DNA of 49,894 bases from JAWVFM01 sp963771655 (GCA_963771655.1 CAVYUG010000007.1:1-49894), one strand, 5' to 3'; counted from the first letter of the stretch, positions 24,883-33,074 are shown. Notes: generated from the letters alone by a model not told the origin. Numbers and translations: made by a program.

Positions 24883-26453
24883 TCGCAGAGCGGCTTTCCG
24901 TGGACGGGCTGGACGATGCCGCGAGCGCCGGAGCAGCGGCGGAGTCGCTTGAGCCGCGCGCCGAGCTCGGCCTCGATTGGGGCATAGGCCGGCTTGCCGG
25001 CGAGGTTTCGCAGCTCACCGGGGTCACGGCGCAGGTCGTAGAGCTCCGATTGGGCGTCGTCGTAGCGCACGTAGACCCAGCGCTGGGTGCGGATCGCCGA
25101 GTATGCGCCCTGGTCGGCGGCGATCTCCGCGAGGACCCCGCGGTCGGCGGGCCAGGTGCCGCGATCGCCCAGCAGGGGCTGCAGGGGGCGGCCGTCGATT
25201 CGGCGGCAGTGCTTGGGGGCCTTGCACGAGGGCAGCCCGCCGGCATAGTCGAGGATCGTCGGGGTGGCGTCGATTTCGGACACGACCTGGCTCGAGACGG
25301 AGGGCTGTGGGCCCGACCGGTACCGCGGCGGGACGCGGACCGCCATCGGGACCCTGAGCCCGGGCTCGTAGGGGTACTGCTTCCCCGAGAGGATCCGGTG
25401 CTCGCCGAAGTAGAAGCCGTTGTCGGACATGTAGAAGACGATCGTGTTGTCGAGCTGGCCGCTGTCCTTGAGGGCCCGCATCACCCGCCCGACGCCCTTA
25501 TCCGCCGCGGACATAGTGGCAAGGGTGCAGCGCCAGCGGCGGTCGAGGTGGCGGATGTCCCGCGCGTTGATGGGCGGGAGCTTCGAGATCGTCGTCGGTT
25601 TGTCCGACATATCGCGCTCGTTGAACGAGGCCGGCCTGGGCACGCCGTGACCCTTGAGGCGACGCGCCATCGCGCCGCTCGGCGGTCGGGGATTGTGGTT
25701 GCCGCACCCGGGCCCCGCGTCCTTGACCCCGTGCGGGGCGTTGTAGGGCAGCCAGAGGAAGAACGGGCTTTTCTTGCCGGTGCCGTCCTTGATGAACCTG
25801 GCGGCCGTTTGGCTGAAGACGTCGGTCGAGTAGTCGTTTCGCGCTGAGCCGTACTGCCTCTCGACCCCGTTGTCGGAGACCGGGTAGTCGTAGTACTGCT
25901 CTCGGTTCGTCTGCGAGAACCACGTGTCCCAGCCCGGCGCCGGCCGCAGCCCCTCGGTGCCGTAGTAGTGATTCAGATACTTGCCGATGAGCGCGGTCCG
26001 GTAGCCCGCCCGGGCGAGCCAGACGGGGAGCGTGTTGCCCTTGCCGCGCAGGTCGGAATACCCGGGATGGTTTGAGAAGACCCCGCTCGAGTGCGGGTAG
26101 CCGCCGGTGAGGAAGCCGGCGCGGTCCGGGCAGCACAGGGGCGGCGCCGCGAGCCCGTTGGCGAAGCGGGTCCCCGGGTCGACGATCCACTTGAACGTCT
26201 GCGGCTCGTAGCGCGCCTTGAAGCTGTTGGTCGCCTGGTCGTCCACGAGGATCACGAGGAAGTTCGGCCCGCCCGCCGTGCGTTTGGCGAGGCGCTTGTC
26301 CACGGGCGTGGGCTTCGCCGTTGCCGTGCTGGGCGATCCGCCGCCCGACCCGCAGCCGAGAACGCCCGCGAGCGCGGCGGCGAGGGCGACGGAGAGGGCG
26401 AGCGCCACAGGCGCCCGCCGCCACCGCCCGCTGGTGGCGACGTCGGCCGGCAA
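24879..26453 (-). CDS. Sulfatase, probable lipoprotein (paralogue 4, first in operon)
   Basis: The protein is about 524 aa from a TTG at 26451-26453, chosen because it gives a basic n-region ('RWRRAP') before the hydrophobic core and a lipobox-like VLGC (Cys34); a GTG at 26408 is the alternative. So this one is probably membrane-anchored while its paralogues are secreted. Motifs: 'FLVILVDDQATNSF', 'LCCPDRAGFLTGGYPHS', 'LIGKYLNH', 'MSDNGFYFGEH'. It heads a four-gene operon with 4-bp overlaps throughout. The promoter should lie in 26454-26597, which also holds a long dyad (26498-26550) and the divergent promoter of hbd. Confidence 0.87.
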   Translation of the reverse strand: MPADVATSGRWRRAPVALALSVALAAALAGVLGCGSGGGSPSTATAKPTPVDKRLAKRTAGGPNFLVILVDDQATNSFKARYEPQTFKWIVDPGTRFANGLAAPPLCCPDRAGFLTGGYPHSSGVFSNHPGYSDLRGKGNTLPVWLARAGYRTALIGKYLNHYYGTEGLRPAPGWDTWFSQTNREQYYDYPVSDNGVERQYGSARNDYSTDVFSQTAARFIKDGTGKKSPFFLWLPYNAPHGVKDAGPGCGNHNPRPPSGAMARRLKGHGVPRPASFNERDMSDKPTTISKLPPINARDIRHLDRRWRCTLATMSAADKGVGRVMRALKDSGQLDNTIVFYMSDNGFYFGEHRILSGKQYPYEPGLRVPMAVRVPPRYRSGPQPSVSSQVVSEIDATPTILDYAGGLPSCKAPKHCRRIDGRPLQPLLGDRGTWPADRGVLAEIAADQGAYSAIRTQRWVYVRYDDAQSELYDLRRDPGELRNLAGKPAYAPIEAELGARLKRLRRCSGARGIVQPVHGKPLCE

Positions 26454-26497
26454 GGGGGCGAGGAACGTAGCGAATCCAGGTAAACGAAGCCGAAGTT

Positions 26498-26550
26498 CCG
26501 CCAACGTCCCTCGTGTCGGGCTATAGCCCCGAGCCAGGGACGTTCGGCGG
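26498..26550. promoter_or_regulatory. Long interrupted dyad in a divergent promoter region
   Basis: CCGCC (26498-26502)/GGCGG (26546-26550), ACGTCCCT/AGGGACGT and TCGGG/CCCGA nest around a CTATAG centre. It lies between the sulfatase operon start and hbd, so it is unlikely to be a terminator of either. It could be an operator controlling one or both directions, or a structured 5' leader. This is seen in the sequence; the function is inferred. Confidence 0.45.
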
Positions 26551-26597
26551 CTGGGAGTCGGTAGGGTGCCGCGGCCGACGAAGGGAGAAATGGACTG

Positions 26598-27476
26598 ATG
26601 GAGATCAACAAGGTCGGAGTGCTCGGTTGCGGGCTGATGGGTCACGGGATCGCGCAGATCTGCGCGCAGGCCGGCTGGGACGTGGTCGTTCGCGAGCTCG
26701 ACCAGGAGAAGCTCGACAAGGGCCTTGGCAAGGTCGAAAAGCAGCTCGCTCGGGCGGTCGAGAAGGGAAGGGCGGAGCAGGCCGACGCAGACGCGGTGCG
26801 TGCCCGGATCCAACCCACCCTCGACTACGCCGACCTCGCCGACTGCGACGTTGTGATCGAGGCGATCACCGAGGACCTCGACGGCAAGCTCGAGATGTGG
26901 CGCGCTGTCGACGGCGTGGTCAAGGACGACGCCTTCTTCGCCACCAACACCTCGTCGCTGCCGGTCGCCGACCAGGCGTCGGCCACGGGGCGCGCGGAGC
27001 GGTTCCTAGGACTGCACTTCTTCAACCCGGCGCAGGTGATGCCGCTGCTCGAGGTGGTTCGCGCCGAGGCCACCTCGGACGAGGCCTACGACCTCGGCTT
27101 CGAGATCGGGAAGGCGCTGGGCAAGACGACCGTCGCCGCGAACGACAACCGCGGCTTCATCGTCAACCGCCTCCTGGTGCCGTACATGCTCGATGCGATC
27201 CGCGCCCACGAGCAGGGCGTGGGCTCGATCGAGGACATCGACACGGGCATGATGGCCGGCGCGAGCCACCCGATGGGCCCCTTGACGCTCGCGGACTTCG
27301 TCGGGCTCGACACCCTCGCCTCGATCGCGGACGTCATGGTCGATGCCTACGGCGAGGACCGGTTCGCGCAGCCCGAAACCCTGCGGAAACTGGTTGAGGC
27401 CGGCGACTTCGGGCGCAAGACGGGCCGCGGCTTCTACGACTACTCGGGCGAGAAGCCGGTCGCGATCGATTCGTAG
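26598..27476 (+). CDS. hbd: 3-hydroxybutyryl-CoA dehydrogenase
   Basis: This 292-aa protein of the 3-hydroxyacyl-CoA dehydrogenase family has an NAD(P) motif 'GVLGCGLMGHGIAQICAQAG', the catalytic-His segment 'FLGLHFFNPAQVMPLLEVV' and a C-terminal dimerisation helix domain ending 'FGRKTGRGFYDYSGE'. It interconverts acetoacetyl-CoA and 3-hydroxybutyryl-CoA in the cytosol, feeding crotonyl-CoA formation for Ccr. The start region has a two-codon reading frame, ATG GAC TGA at 26590-26598, whose stop overlaps the real ATG (TGATG). It may be incidental or slightly modulate initiation. A FadB2-type beta-oxidation role is equally possible. Confidence 0.93.
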   Translation: MEINKVGVLGCGLMGHGIAQICAQAGWDVVVRELDQEKLDKGLGKVEKQLARAVEKGRAEQADADAVRARIQPTLDYADLADCDVVIEAITEDLDGKLEMWRAVDGVVKDDAFFATNTSSLPVADQASATGRAERFLGLHFFNPAQVMPLLEVVRAEATSDEAYDLGFEIGKALGKTTVAANDNRGFIVNRLLVPYMLDAIRAHEQGVGSIEDIDTGMMAGASHPMGPLTLADFVGLDTLASIADVMVDAYGEDRFAQPETLRKLVEAGDFGRKTGRGFYDYSGEKPVAIDS

Positions 27477-27529
27477 CTACCCTCGGCAGGTGTGCTCTGA
27501 GGGGCCTTAGCCCCGAAAGCAGCGTGTAA

Positions 27530-27546
27530 GGGCGCCGAAGGCGCCC
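27530..27546. terminator. Short GC hairpin after hbd
   Basis: GGGCGCC (27530-27536) and GGCGCCC (27540-27546) form a perfect 7-bp stem with a GAA loop. It is in the 97-bp gap between hbd and the DivIVA-like gene; a weaker interrupted stem precedes it around 27495-27520. There is no U-tract, so termination is only plausible. Confidence 0.5.
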
Positions 27547-27573
27547 GCAGGTGATTCACGGACCGCCACCACG

Positions 27574-28458
27574 ATGGAAGCAAGCGAGCAAAACGATCCG
27601 GGCGCAACCGTCGAGGCCGCGGCGGTCGATCCCGGCTACGCCCTCGCCGAGCGCGTCCGAGGGGCGAGCTTCAAGGTCGCCCGGCGCGGTTACGACCGCA
27701 CCGAGGTCGACACCTTCCTGGCCTGGCTGGGCGACGAGCTGCGCGGCGCCGAGCTGGCGCCCGCCGGCCCGGCGAGCGATCCGGACGCGGTGCGCCGCGA
27801 GCTCGAGCGCGTGGGGGCGTCGACCGCGGAGATCCTGCGCGCGGCCGAGCAGACGGCCCGCGAGCTCAAGGGAGGTGCCCAGCGCGACGCGGAGAGCGTC
27901 GCGTCGACCGCACGCGCAGAGGCCGATCGCGTCCGGGCCGAGGCGGAGGAGTTCGCTGCGACCGCGAGGAGCGCGGCGGAGGAGGAGACTCGCGCCGAGC
28001 GGCTCGAGGCGAGCCGGCGAGCCCAGGAGGTCGTGCGCGAGGCCGAGAGCCGCGCGGAGTCGATCGTGGAGGACGCGCTTCAGCGCCGGCGCGTTCTGGC
28101 CGCTCGGGTCGAGCATCTCGCCGAGCGACGCGGCGTGATCCTCGCCGAGGTCGGCCGGCTTGCGGACGAGCTCCGGGCGCTCCGTGAGAGCGCGGCTGCG
28201 GCCGAGGTGCCCGTTGACGGCTCCGATGACGATCTCGAAGCGATGGGCGAGCCGATGGCGGAGCCCGAGCCGGAGCCGGTCGAGGCGGCCCCCTTTGACG
28301 TCGACGAGTTCGACGAGGACATCGAGCAGCTCGAGGAGGAAGAGGCGGGCGAGTTCGATGAGCTCGACTCCGAGCCGCTGCCCGGCGACGCAACCGAGGT
28401 GCTCGAGACGTTCGACGAGGGCGACGACTCCGAGGCCGAGCCCGACGAGACTCGATGA
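27574..28458 (+). CDS. DivIVA-domain coiled-coil protein with acidic tail
   Basis: This is a 294-aa protein. Residues ~25-58 ('GASFKVARRGYDRTEVDTFL') match the DivIVA N-terminal membrane-curvature-binding domain. Residues ~70-205 are a long Ala/Glu/Arg coiled coil ('EADRVRAEAEEFAATARSAA'). The last ~85 residues are very acidic ('EQLEEEEAGEFDELD'). DivIVA/Wag31 proteins recruit cell-wall growth or division machinery to negatively curved membrane. The stop overlaps the start of an acyl-CoA carboxylase gene (ATGA), implying coupled synthesis. It may be a general scaffold rather than the primary DivIVA, which normally sits by ftsZ/sepF. Confidence 0.82.
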   Translation: MEASEQNDPGATVEAAAVDPGYALAERVRGASFKVARRGYDRTEVDTFLAWLGDELRGAELAPAGPASDPDAVRRELERVGASTAEILRAAEQTARELKGGAQRDAESVASTARAEADRVRAEAEEFAATARSAAEEETRAERLEASRRAQEVVREAESRAESIVEDALQRRRVLAARVEHLAERRGVILAEVGRLADELRALRESAAAAEVPVDGSDDDLEAMGEPMAEPEPEPVEAAPFDVDEFDEDIEQLEEEEAGEFDELDSEPLPGDATEVLETFDEGDDSEAEPDETR

Positions 28459-29993
28459 CCGAGGTCGGTGAGCGGCGCGGGCTCGAGGCCGCGCTCGACG
28501 CGGCGCTTGGCGGAGGGCCTGAGCGGCACCACAGCAAGACCGCGGAGCAGGGGAAGCTCGAGGTTCGAGAGCGCATCGAGCGGCTGATCGATCCCGGGTC
28601 CTTCGCCGAGGAGGCGCTTCTCGCGAACTGGGAGCAGGAGGGACTGGGCGCCGACGGTGTCGTCACCGGGCTCGCAACGATCGCCGGCCGCCGGGTCACG
28701 CTGATGGCCAACGACCCGACGGTGAAGGCCGGCTCCTGGGGGCCGAAGACGGTCGAGAAGATCCTGCGGATCCAGGAGCGCGCCCTTGTCCTGGAGGTCC
28801 CGATGGTGTACCTCGTGGACTCGGCCGGCGCTCGAATCACCGATCAGGTCCGCATGTTCGGAGGACGGCGCGGGGCGGGGAGGATCTTCCACAACGAGGT
28901 GAGGCTCTCGGGGCGCGTGCCGCAGGTGTGCCTTCTCTTCGGCCCCTCGGCGGCGGGTGGCGCGTACATCCCCGCCTTCTGCGATGTCGTGATCATGCGG
29001 GACGGCAACGCGTCGATGTACCTCGGCTCGCCGCGGATGGCCGAGATGGTGATCGGCGAGAAGGTGACGCTCGAGGAGATGGGCGGCGCCCGCATGCACA
29101 CGTCTGTCTCCGGGTGCGGGCATTTCCTCGCCGGCAGCGACGAGGAGGCCATCGACGTGGCCCGCCGCTACCTCTCCTACATGCCGGGGAGCTGGCGCGA
29201 GCCACCGCCCTCGGCCCCACCCGCCGCCCCGGGTGCCGAGCACCCGATATCCGAGATCGTCCCGACCGACGAGAAGGCGCCGTTCGACGTCAAGGACCTG
29301 ATCGACGCGCTCGCCGACGCCGGCTCGTTTTGCGAGGTCCAGGCACGTTGGGCGAAGGAGCTCGTCACGGGTTACGCGCGGCTCGAGGGTGAGGTCGTCG
29401 GCATCGTCGCGAACCAACCGAAGTTCAAGGGCGGCGTGCTGTTCGTCGACTCGGCCGACAAGGCCGCGCGCTTCATCTGGACCTGCAACGCGTTCAACAT
29501 CCCACTCCTCTTCCTCGCCGATGTTCCCGGCTTCATGATCGGCACCGACGTCGAGCGCCAGGGGATCATCCGGCACGGTGCGAAGATGATCTCGGCCGTC
29601 TCCGAGGCGACGGTGCCGAAGCTGTCGGTGATCGTCCGCAAGGCCTACGGGGCGGGCCTCTACGCCATGGCGGGGCCGGCGTTCGAGCCCGACTGCTGCA
29701 TCGCGCTGCCCACCGCCTCGATCGCGGTGATGGGCCCGGAGGCAGCGATCAACGCCGTTTTCTTCAACCAGATCCAGGCGATAGAGGACGAGGATGAGCG
29801 GCAGGAGTTCATCCGCTCCAAGCGCGACGAGTACTCGGCCGACATCGACATCCTTCACCTCGCCTCCGAGCTGGTGGTCGACGCCGTCGTGGAGCCCGAC
29901 CACCTGCGCGCCGAGCTCGTCCGCCGCTTCGCCTACGCGGGGTCGAAGGACCGCCGATTCAGCGAGCGCCGCAACCCGATCACGCCTGCGTAG
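28455..29993 (+). CDS. pccB: Acyl-CoA carboxylase, carboxyltransferase (beta) subunit
   Basis: This is a 512-aa protein with both crotonase-like carboxyltransferase halves. The N half has 'HHSKTAEQGKLEVRERIERL', 'YLVDSAGARITDQVRMFGG' and 'GPSAAGGAYIPAFCD'; the C half has 'NQPKFKGGVLFVDSADKAAR', 'LFLADVPGFMIGTDVE' and 'KAYGAGLYAMAGPAFEPDCC'. It transfers CO2 from carboxybiotin to acetyl-, propionyl- or methylcrotonyl-type CoAs. The biotin-carboxylase/BCCP alpha subunit is not in the window. Sequence alone does not settle substrate; PccB, AccD and MccB are all possible. It overlaps the DivIVA-like gene by 4 bp. Confidence 0.9.
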   Translation: MTEVGERRGLEAALDAALGGGPERHHSKTAEQGKLEVRERIERLIDPGSFAEEALLANWEQEGLGADGVVTGLATIAGRRVTLMANDPTVKAGSWGPKTVEKILRIQERALVLEVPMVYLVDSAGARITDQVRMFGGRRGAGRIFHNEVRLSGRVPQVCLLFGPSAAGGAYIPAFCDVVIMRDGNASMYLGSPRMAEMVIGEKVTLEEMGGARMHTSVSGCGHFLAGSDEEAIDVARRYLSYMPGSWREPPPSAPPAAPGAEHPISEIVPTDEKAPFDVKDLIDALADAGSFCEVQARWAKELVTGYARLEGEVVGIVANQPKFKGGVLFVDSADKAARFIWTCNAFNIPLLFLADVPGFMIGTDVERQGIIRHGAKMISAVSEATVPKLSVIVRKAYGAGLYAMAGPAFEPDCCIALPTASIAVMGPEAAINAVFFNQIQAIEDEDERQEFIRSKRDEYSADIDILHLASELVVDAVVEPDHLRAELVRRFAYAGSKDRRFSERRNPITPA

Positions 29994-30035
29994 CCGCGCA
30001 CGATTAGGCAGCGAGGGGGGGCAGGATGCGGCGCG

Positions 30036-30097
30036 TGGGGATTCATCGGTGCCATAGGCCCGATGAATCCCCAAACGCTGATTTTTAGGCAGCGTTT
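30036..30097. terminator. Two adjacent hairpins after the carboxylase gene
   Basis: TGGGGATTCATCGG (30036-30049) is perfectly inverted at 30060-30073, with an inner GCC-ATA-GGC extension. Immediately after, AAACGCTG (30073-30080) pairs with CAGCGTTT (30090-30097) around an ATTTTTAGG loop. Together they probably terminate the DivIVA-carboxylase transcript before the PAP2 gene at 30122. The first one is related to the hairpin at 3020-3055. Confidence 0.65.
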
Positions 30098-30121
30098 CGG
30101 GGCTGCTTTACCGTTTAGGGC

Positions 30122-30946
30122 GTGAGCTCGCGCGTGCGCGCACCCCTCCTCGCTGCCTCGGGCTGCCTGGGCGCCTTCATCCTGCTTCTCTTCGTCGCCT
30201 ACGAGGTCCCCGTCGCGGCCAACCTCGACGCCACCGCGCTCCGTGGGCTGGCTGCGCTCCAGGGGCCCGCCACCACCCCGATCGCGGTTTCCGCCACCCA
30301 CCTCGCCGACCCGCTGCCCGTCGTCGGCATCCTCGCCGCGCTGCTCGCCCTCGGCCACGTTTGGGGGCGAGAGCGCCAGGCCGTGGCGGGCGCCGCGCTC
30401 GTCGTCATGGCGATCCTCACGGCCGAGGGCCTGAAGGTGCTGCTCGCGCATCCGCGGGCGGGGGGCCTGGACCACGTCGGCGCCGCCGCGTTCCCGAGCG
30501 GTCACGCGACCGCCTCCGTCGCGCTGGCGCTCGCCGCCGTCCTGGTCGCGCCCCGCCGCATTCGCCCGTTCGTCGCGGTCGCTGCCGCCGCCTACGCGAT
30601 CGCGGTCTGCATTTCGATCCTCGTCCTCGTGTGGCACTTTCCGAGCGACGTCTTCGGAGGGATGCTCGTCGCGTCGTTCTACTTTTCGTTCGCGGTTGCG
30701 GCGCTGCGCGCCGAGCGGCGGACGCCGGGGGCCACGGATCGCCTCTCGCAGGAGCTCCGGCCGCCGCGCTGGTGGCGGGAGGGCCTGGGTGCGGTTGCGG
30801 CCGTCGTCGGCATCGCCGCCGTCGCGCGGGCCGGCGACCTTGCCGCGTTCGCGGCGGATCACACGGCGGCGACGGCGGTGGCGATCGCCGTCACCGTCTG
30901 CGCGGCGAGCCTCGTTGCCGCCGCGGGCCTCACCGCCGATAGGTAG
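30122..30946 (+). CDS. PAP2-family membrane phosphatase
   Basis: This 274-aa, multi-helix membrane protein has a GTG start. The PAP2 catalytic motifs are visible: a KxxxxxxR-type segment 'KVLLAHPR', 'AAFPSGHATASVALALA' (PSGH) and 'VWHFPSDVFGGMLVA' (SxxxxxH...D). It should dephosphorylate a lipid pyrophosphate or phosphatidic acid at the membrane, for example undecaprenyl-PP recycling or phosphatidylglycerol phosphate turnover. The C-terminal ~80 residues add two more hydrophobic segments beyond the usual six-helix core. It is a single gene between the carboxylase and the nucleoside phosphorylase. Confidence 0.87.
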   Translation: MSSRVRAPLLAASGCLGAFILLLFVAYEVPVAANLDATALRGLAALQGPATTPIAVSATHLADPLPVVGILAALLALGHVWGRERQAVAGAALVVMAILTAEGLKVLLAHPRAGGLDHVGAAAFPSGHATASVALALAAVLVAPRRIRPFVAVAAAAYAIAVCISILVLVWHFPSDVFGGMLVASFYFSFAVAALRAERRTPGATDRLSQELRPPRWWREGLGAVAAVVGIAAVARAGDLAAFAADHTAATAVAIAVTVCAASLVAAAGLTADR

Positions 30947-30993
30947 TGGCTTCCTTAGTGAGCCTTTAGCCGCCGCGACGTAGAATCGCGGCG

Positions 30994-31785
30994 ATGGCTC
31001 GTCTCGCCCTCGCCGGGAGCTACTACAACCTCGCCGGCTTGAGCATCCTCGACGACGGGGAGCGCGTTGACGTCGACGTCGACGGGCGTTCCGTGGCGGT
31101 CCTCGATTGCGGCGAGTTCGTGTTCCTTCCCCGCCACGGGATGGAGCACTACATCCCGCCGCACGTGATCGATCACGTCGCGAACGTGCGCGCGCTCGAG
31201 AGGCTCGGGTGCGATCGGATCGTGGCAATCGGATCCGTGGGCAGCCTCAGGCCCGAGATCCCGGTCGGCAGCTTCGTCTGCCCGAACGACTTCATCGCGC
31301 TTCACGTCGGAACGAGCGCTTTCGACGACGAGCGAGGGCACGGGGTTCCCGGATTCCACTATGGCTGGCGCCGCCACGTCGTCGCGCGCTGGCGGGAGTG
31401 GACGAACGTGGAGCTCTCCACGCAAGGCGTCTACTGGCAGAGCGTCGGCCCGCGCCTCGAGACTCCCGCCGAGGTTCGCCTGATCGCGGCCCACGCTGAC
31501 ATCGTCGGGATGACCATTGCCTCCGAGTGCGTGGTGGCGGCCGAGCTTCACATCCGCTACGCCGCGGTCTGCGTGGTCGACAACCTCGCGAACGGCCTCG
31601 ACAGGCACCTCACAATGGAGCGTCTGGATGCGGGTCGCGCCACGAACCGCGACACCCTCGATGGCGCGCTGCGCGCCGTGATCCCGCCGCTCGCCGAGGA
31701 GGTCCGCACCGAGAACGAGGTGCCCGACCTCGCGCACCCGGTTCCGCACTTCCATCGCGAGCGCGCGCCCGAAGGGGCGACTTGA
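30994..31785 (+). CDS. Purine nucleoside / methylthioadenosine-type phosphorylase
   Basis: This 263-aa protein belongs to the PNP/MTAP (NP-II) family. 'DRIVAIGSVGSLRPEIPVGS' (phosphate-binding region), 'QSVGPRLETPAEVRLIA' and 'VGMTIASECVVAAEL' are diagnostic. MTAP normally has an Asp-x-Asp near the purine ('TDYDCW'-type). Here the aligned segment is 'VVDNLANGL', with Asn and Ala at those places, more like a 6-oxopurine binder. The stop overlaps the start of an MTA/SAH-deaminase-like gene (TTGA). The pair would deaminate MTA to methylthioinosine and then phosphorolyse it. That order is an inference. Confidence 0.87.
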   Translation: MARLALAGSYYNLAGLSILDDGERVDVDVDGRSVAVLDCGEFVFLPRHGMEHYIPPHVIDHVANVRALERLGCDRIVAIGSVGSLRPEIPVGSFVCPNDFIALHVGTSAFDDERGHGVPGFHYGWRRHVVARWREWTNVELSTQGVYWQSVGPRLETPAEVRLIAAHADIVGMTIASECVVAAELHIRYAAVCVVDNLANGLDRHLTMERLDAGRATNRDTLDGALRAVIPPLAEEVRTENEVPDLAHPVPHFHRERAPEGAT

Positions 31786-33035
31786 GCCTCTGCATCCGAC
31801 GTGCCAGCCTCGACGGCGTCGAGGTGGGGCTGCGCTGCGACGACGGCGTCATCGCGGCGCTCGGGCCCGACGTGGAGCCGGACGCCGGCGACGAGGTCAT
31901 CGACGGCTCGGGGCTCGCCCTCGTGCCGGGACTCGTCAACGGCCACACGCACGCAGCGATGACGCTTTTCCGCGGCTACGCGGACGACCTGCCGTTGATG
32001 GAGTGGTTGGAGAAGCACATCTGGCCGGTCGAGAAGCGGATGAGCGACGAGGACATCTACTGGGGCACGCGGCTCGCCTGCGTCGAGATGATCCGCACCG
32101 GCACCACCTGCTTCTGGGACATGTACTGGCACGCCCAGGCGACGGCGCGAGCGGTCGAGGACGCTGGGGTCAGGGCGGTCACGGCCGCGCCGCTCATCGA
32201 CGATGCCGATCCGGAGAAGTCCGAGCGCGCATGCTCGGACGCCGAGCGGAGCCTCGAGCGGATCGCCGAGGCGGGCGGCGAGATGGCTCGCCCCGGATTC
32301 GCGCCGCACGCCATCTACACGGTGAGCGAGCGCTCGCTGCGGTGGATCGCCGAGCGCTCGCAGGCCGACGGGCTGCCGGTGCAGATCCACCTCTCCGAGA
32401 CCGAGCACGAGGTCAGGGACTGCGTCGCCGAGCGCGGTGAACGCCCGGCGGCCTACCTCGACCAGGTCGGCCTCCTCGGCCCCAACACGATCCTCGCTCA
32501 CGGGTGCTGGCTCGACCGGGAGGAGCTCGACCTGATCGCCGAGCGAGGCGCGACGATCGTCACCAACCCGGTCGCAAACCTGAAGCTTGCGGTCGGCCGG
32601 GTGTTTCCCTACGGGCAGGCGCGGGAGGCGGGGGTCGCTTTGGGCCTCGGCACCGACGGTCCGGGCTCGAACAACTCCCTCGACCTGCTCGAGTCGGCGA
32701 AGACGTTCGCCCTCCTGCAGAAGAACGAGGCGCGCGACCCAGCCGCGGTGACGGCGGCCGAGACGCTCGAGATCGCCACCGGGCGCCGGTCGGAGCTGCT
32801 CGGTGGGAAGGGCCTCGAGGAGGGGGTCCCGGCCGACATCCTGCTCGTCCGCGCCAGCGATCCCGACCTCGCCATGGGTGCCCTCGACGCGGGCCTCGTC
32901 TACGCGGCGTCGGGCGCGATCGTCGACACCACGATCGTTGCCGGGCGCGTGCTTATGCGCGGCGGCGAGGTGGCCGGCTCCGACGAGGTGGTCGAGCGTG
33001 CGCGGGAGCGCGCGCACGGGCTCGGCATTCGCTGA
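31782..33035 (+). CDS. mtaD: Amidohydrolase: MTA/SAH deaminase-like
   Basis: This 417-aa protein has a TTG start overlapping the phosphorylase stop. The metal centre is visible: 'VNGHTHAAMTLFRGYADDLP', 'QIHLSETEHE' (His-x-x-Glu), 'ILAHGCWLD' (His) and 'LGLGTDGPGSNNSLDL' (Asp). This set, and the 'EWLEKHIWPVEK' stretch, are typical of the TrzA/AtzA-related 5-methylthioadenosine/S-adenosylhomocysteine deaminases. It would remove the 6-amino group of MTA or SAH. Other members deaminate triazines or guanine, but the length and the motif order favour MtaD. It probably works with the upstream phosphorylase in methylthio-nucleoside salvage. Confidence 0.88.
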   Translation: MSLCIRRASLDGVEVGLRCDDGVIAALGPDVEPDAGDEVIDGSGLALVPGLVNGHTHAAMTLFRGYADDLPLMEWLEKHIWPVEKRMSDEDIYWGTRLACVEMIRTGTTCFWDMYWHAQATARAVEDAGVRAVTAAPLIDDADPEKSERACSDAERSLERIAEAGGEMARPGFAPHAIYTVSERSLRWIAERSQADGLPVQIHLSETEHEVRDCVAERGERPAAYLDQVGLLGPNTILAHGCWLDREELDLIAERGATIVTNPVANLKLAVGRVFPYGQAREAGVALGLGTDGPGSNNSLDLLESAKTFALLQKNEARDPAAVTAAETLEIATGRRSELLGGKGLEEGVPADILLVRASDPDLAMGALDAGLVYAASGAIVDTTIVAGRVLMRGGEVAGSDEVVERARERAHGLGIR

Positions 33036-33047
33036 TTCGGCGGGGCC

Positions 33048-33074
33048 TGTCGATTTTGCGCGATCTCGCTCGTC
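33048..33074 (+). promoter_or_regulatory. Candidate ECF-type promoter (TGTCGA-N17-CGTC)
   Basis: TGTCGA at 33048-33053 and CGTC at 33071-33074 are spaced by 17 bp, 38 nt upstream of the DGPF gene. TGTCGA-like -35 elements with CGxx -10 elements are described for ECF42 sigma factors, and the downstream operon encodes one, so autoregulation is likely. This is pattern-based inference. Confidence 0.5.

Noticed and set aside
20400..26453. Phosphonate monoester hydrolase or alkaline phosphatase instead of sulfatase
   Set aside because: All four keep the C-x-P-x-R formylglycine pentad typical of sulfatases; some phosphonate hydrolases share it, but the DNGYFFGEH and tail motifs fit sulfatases better.
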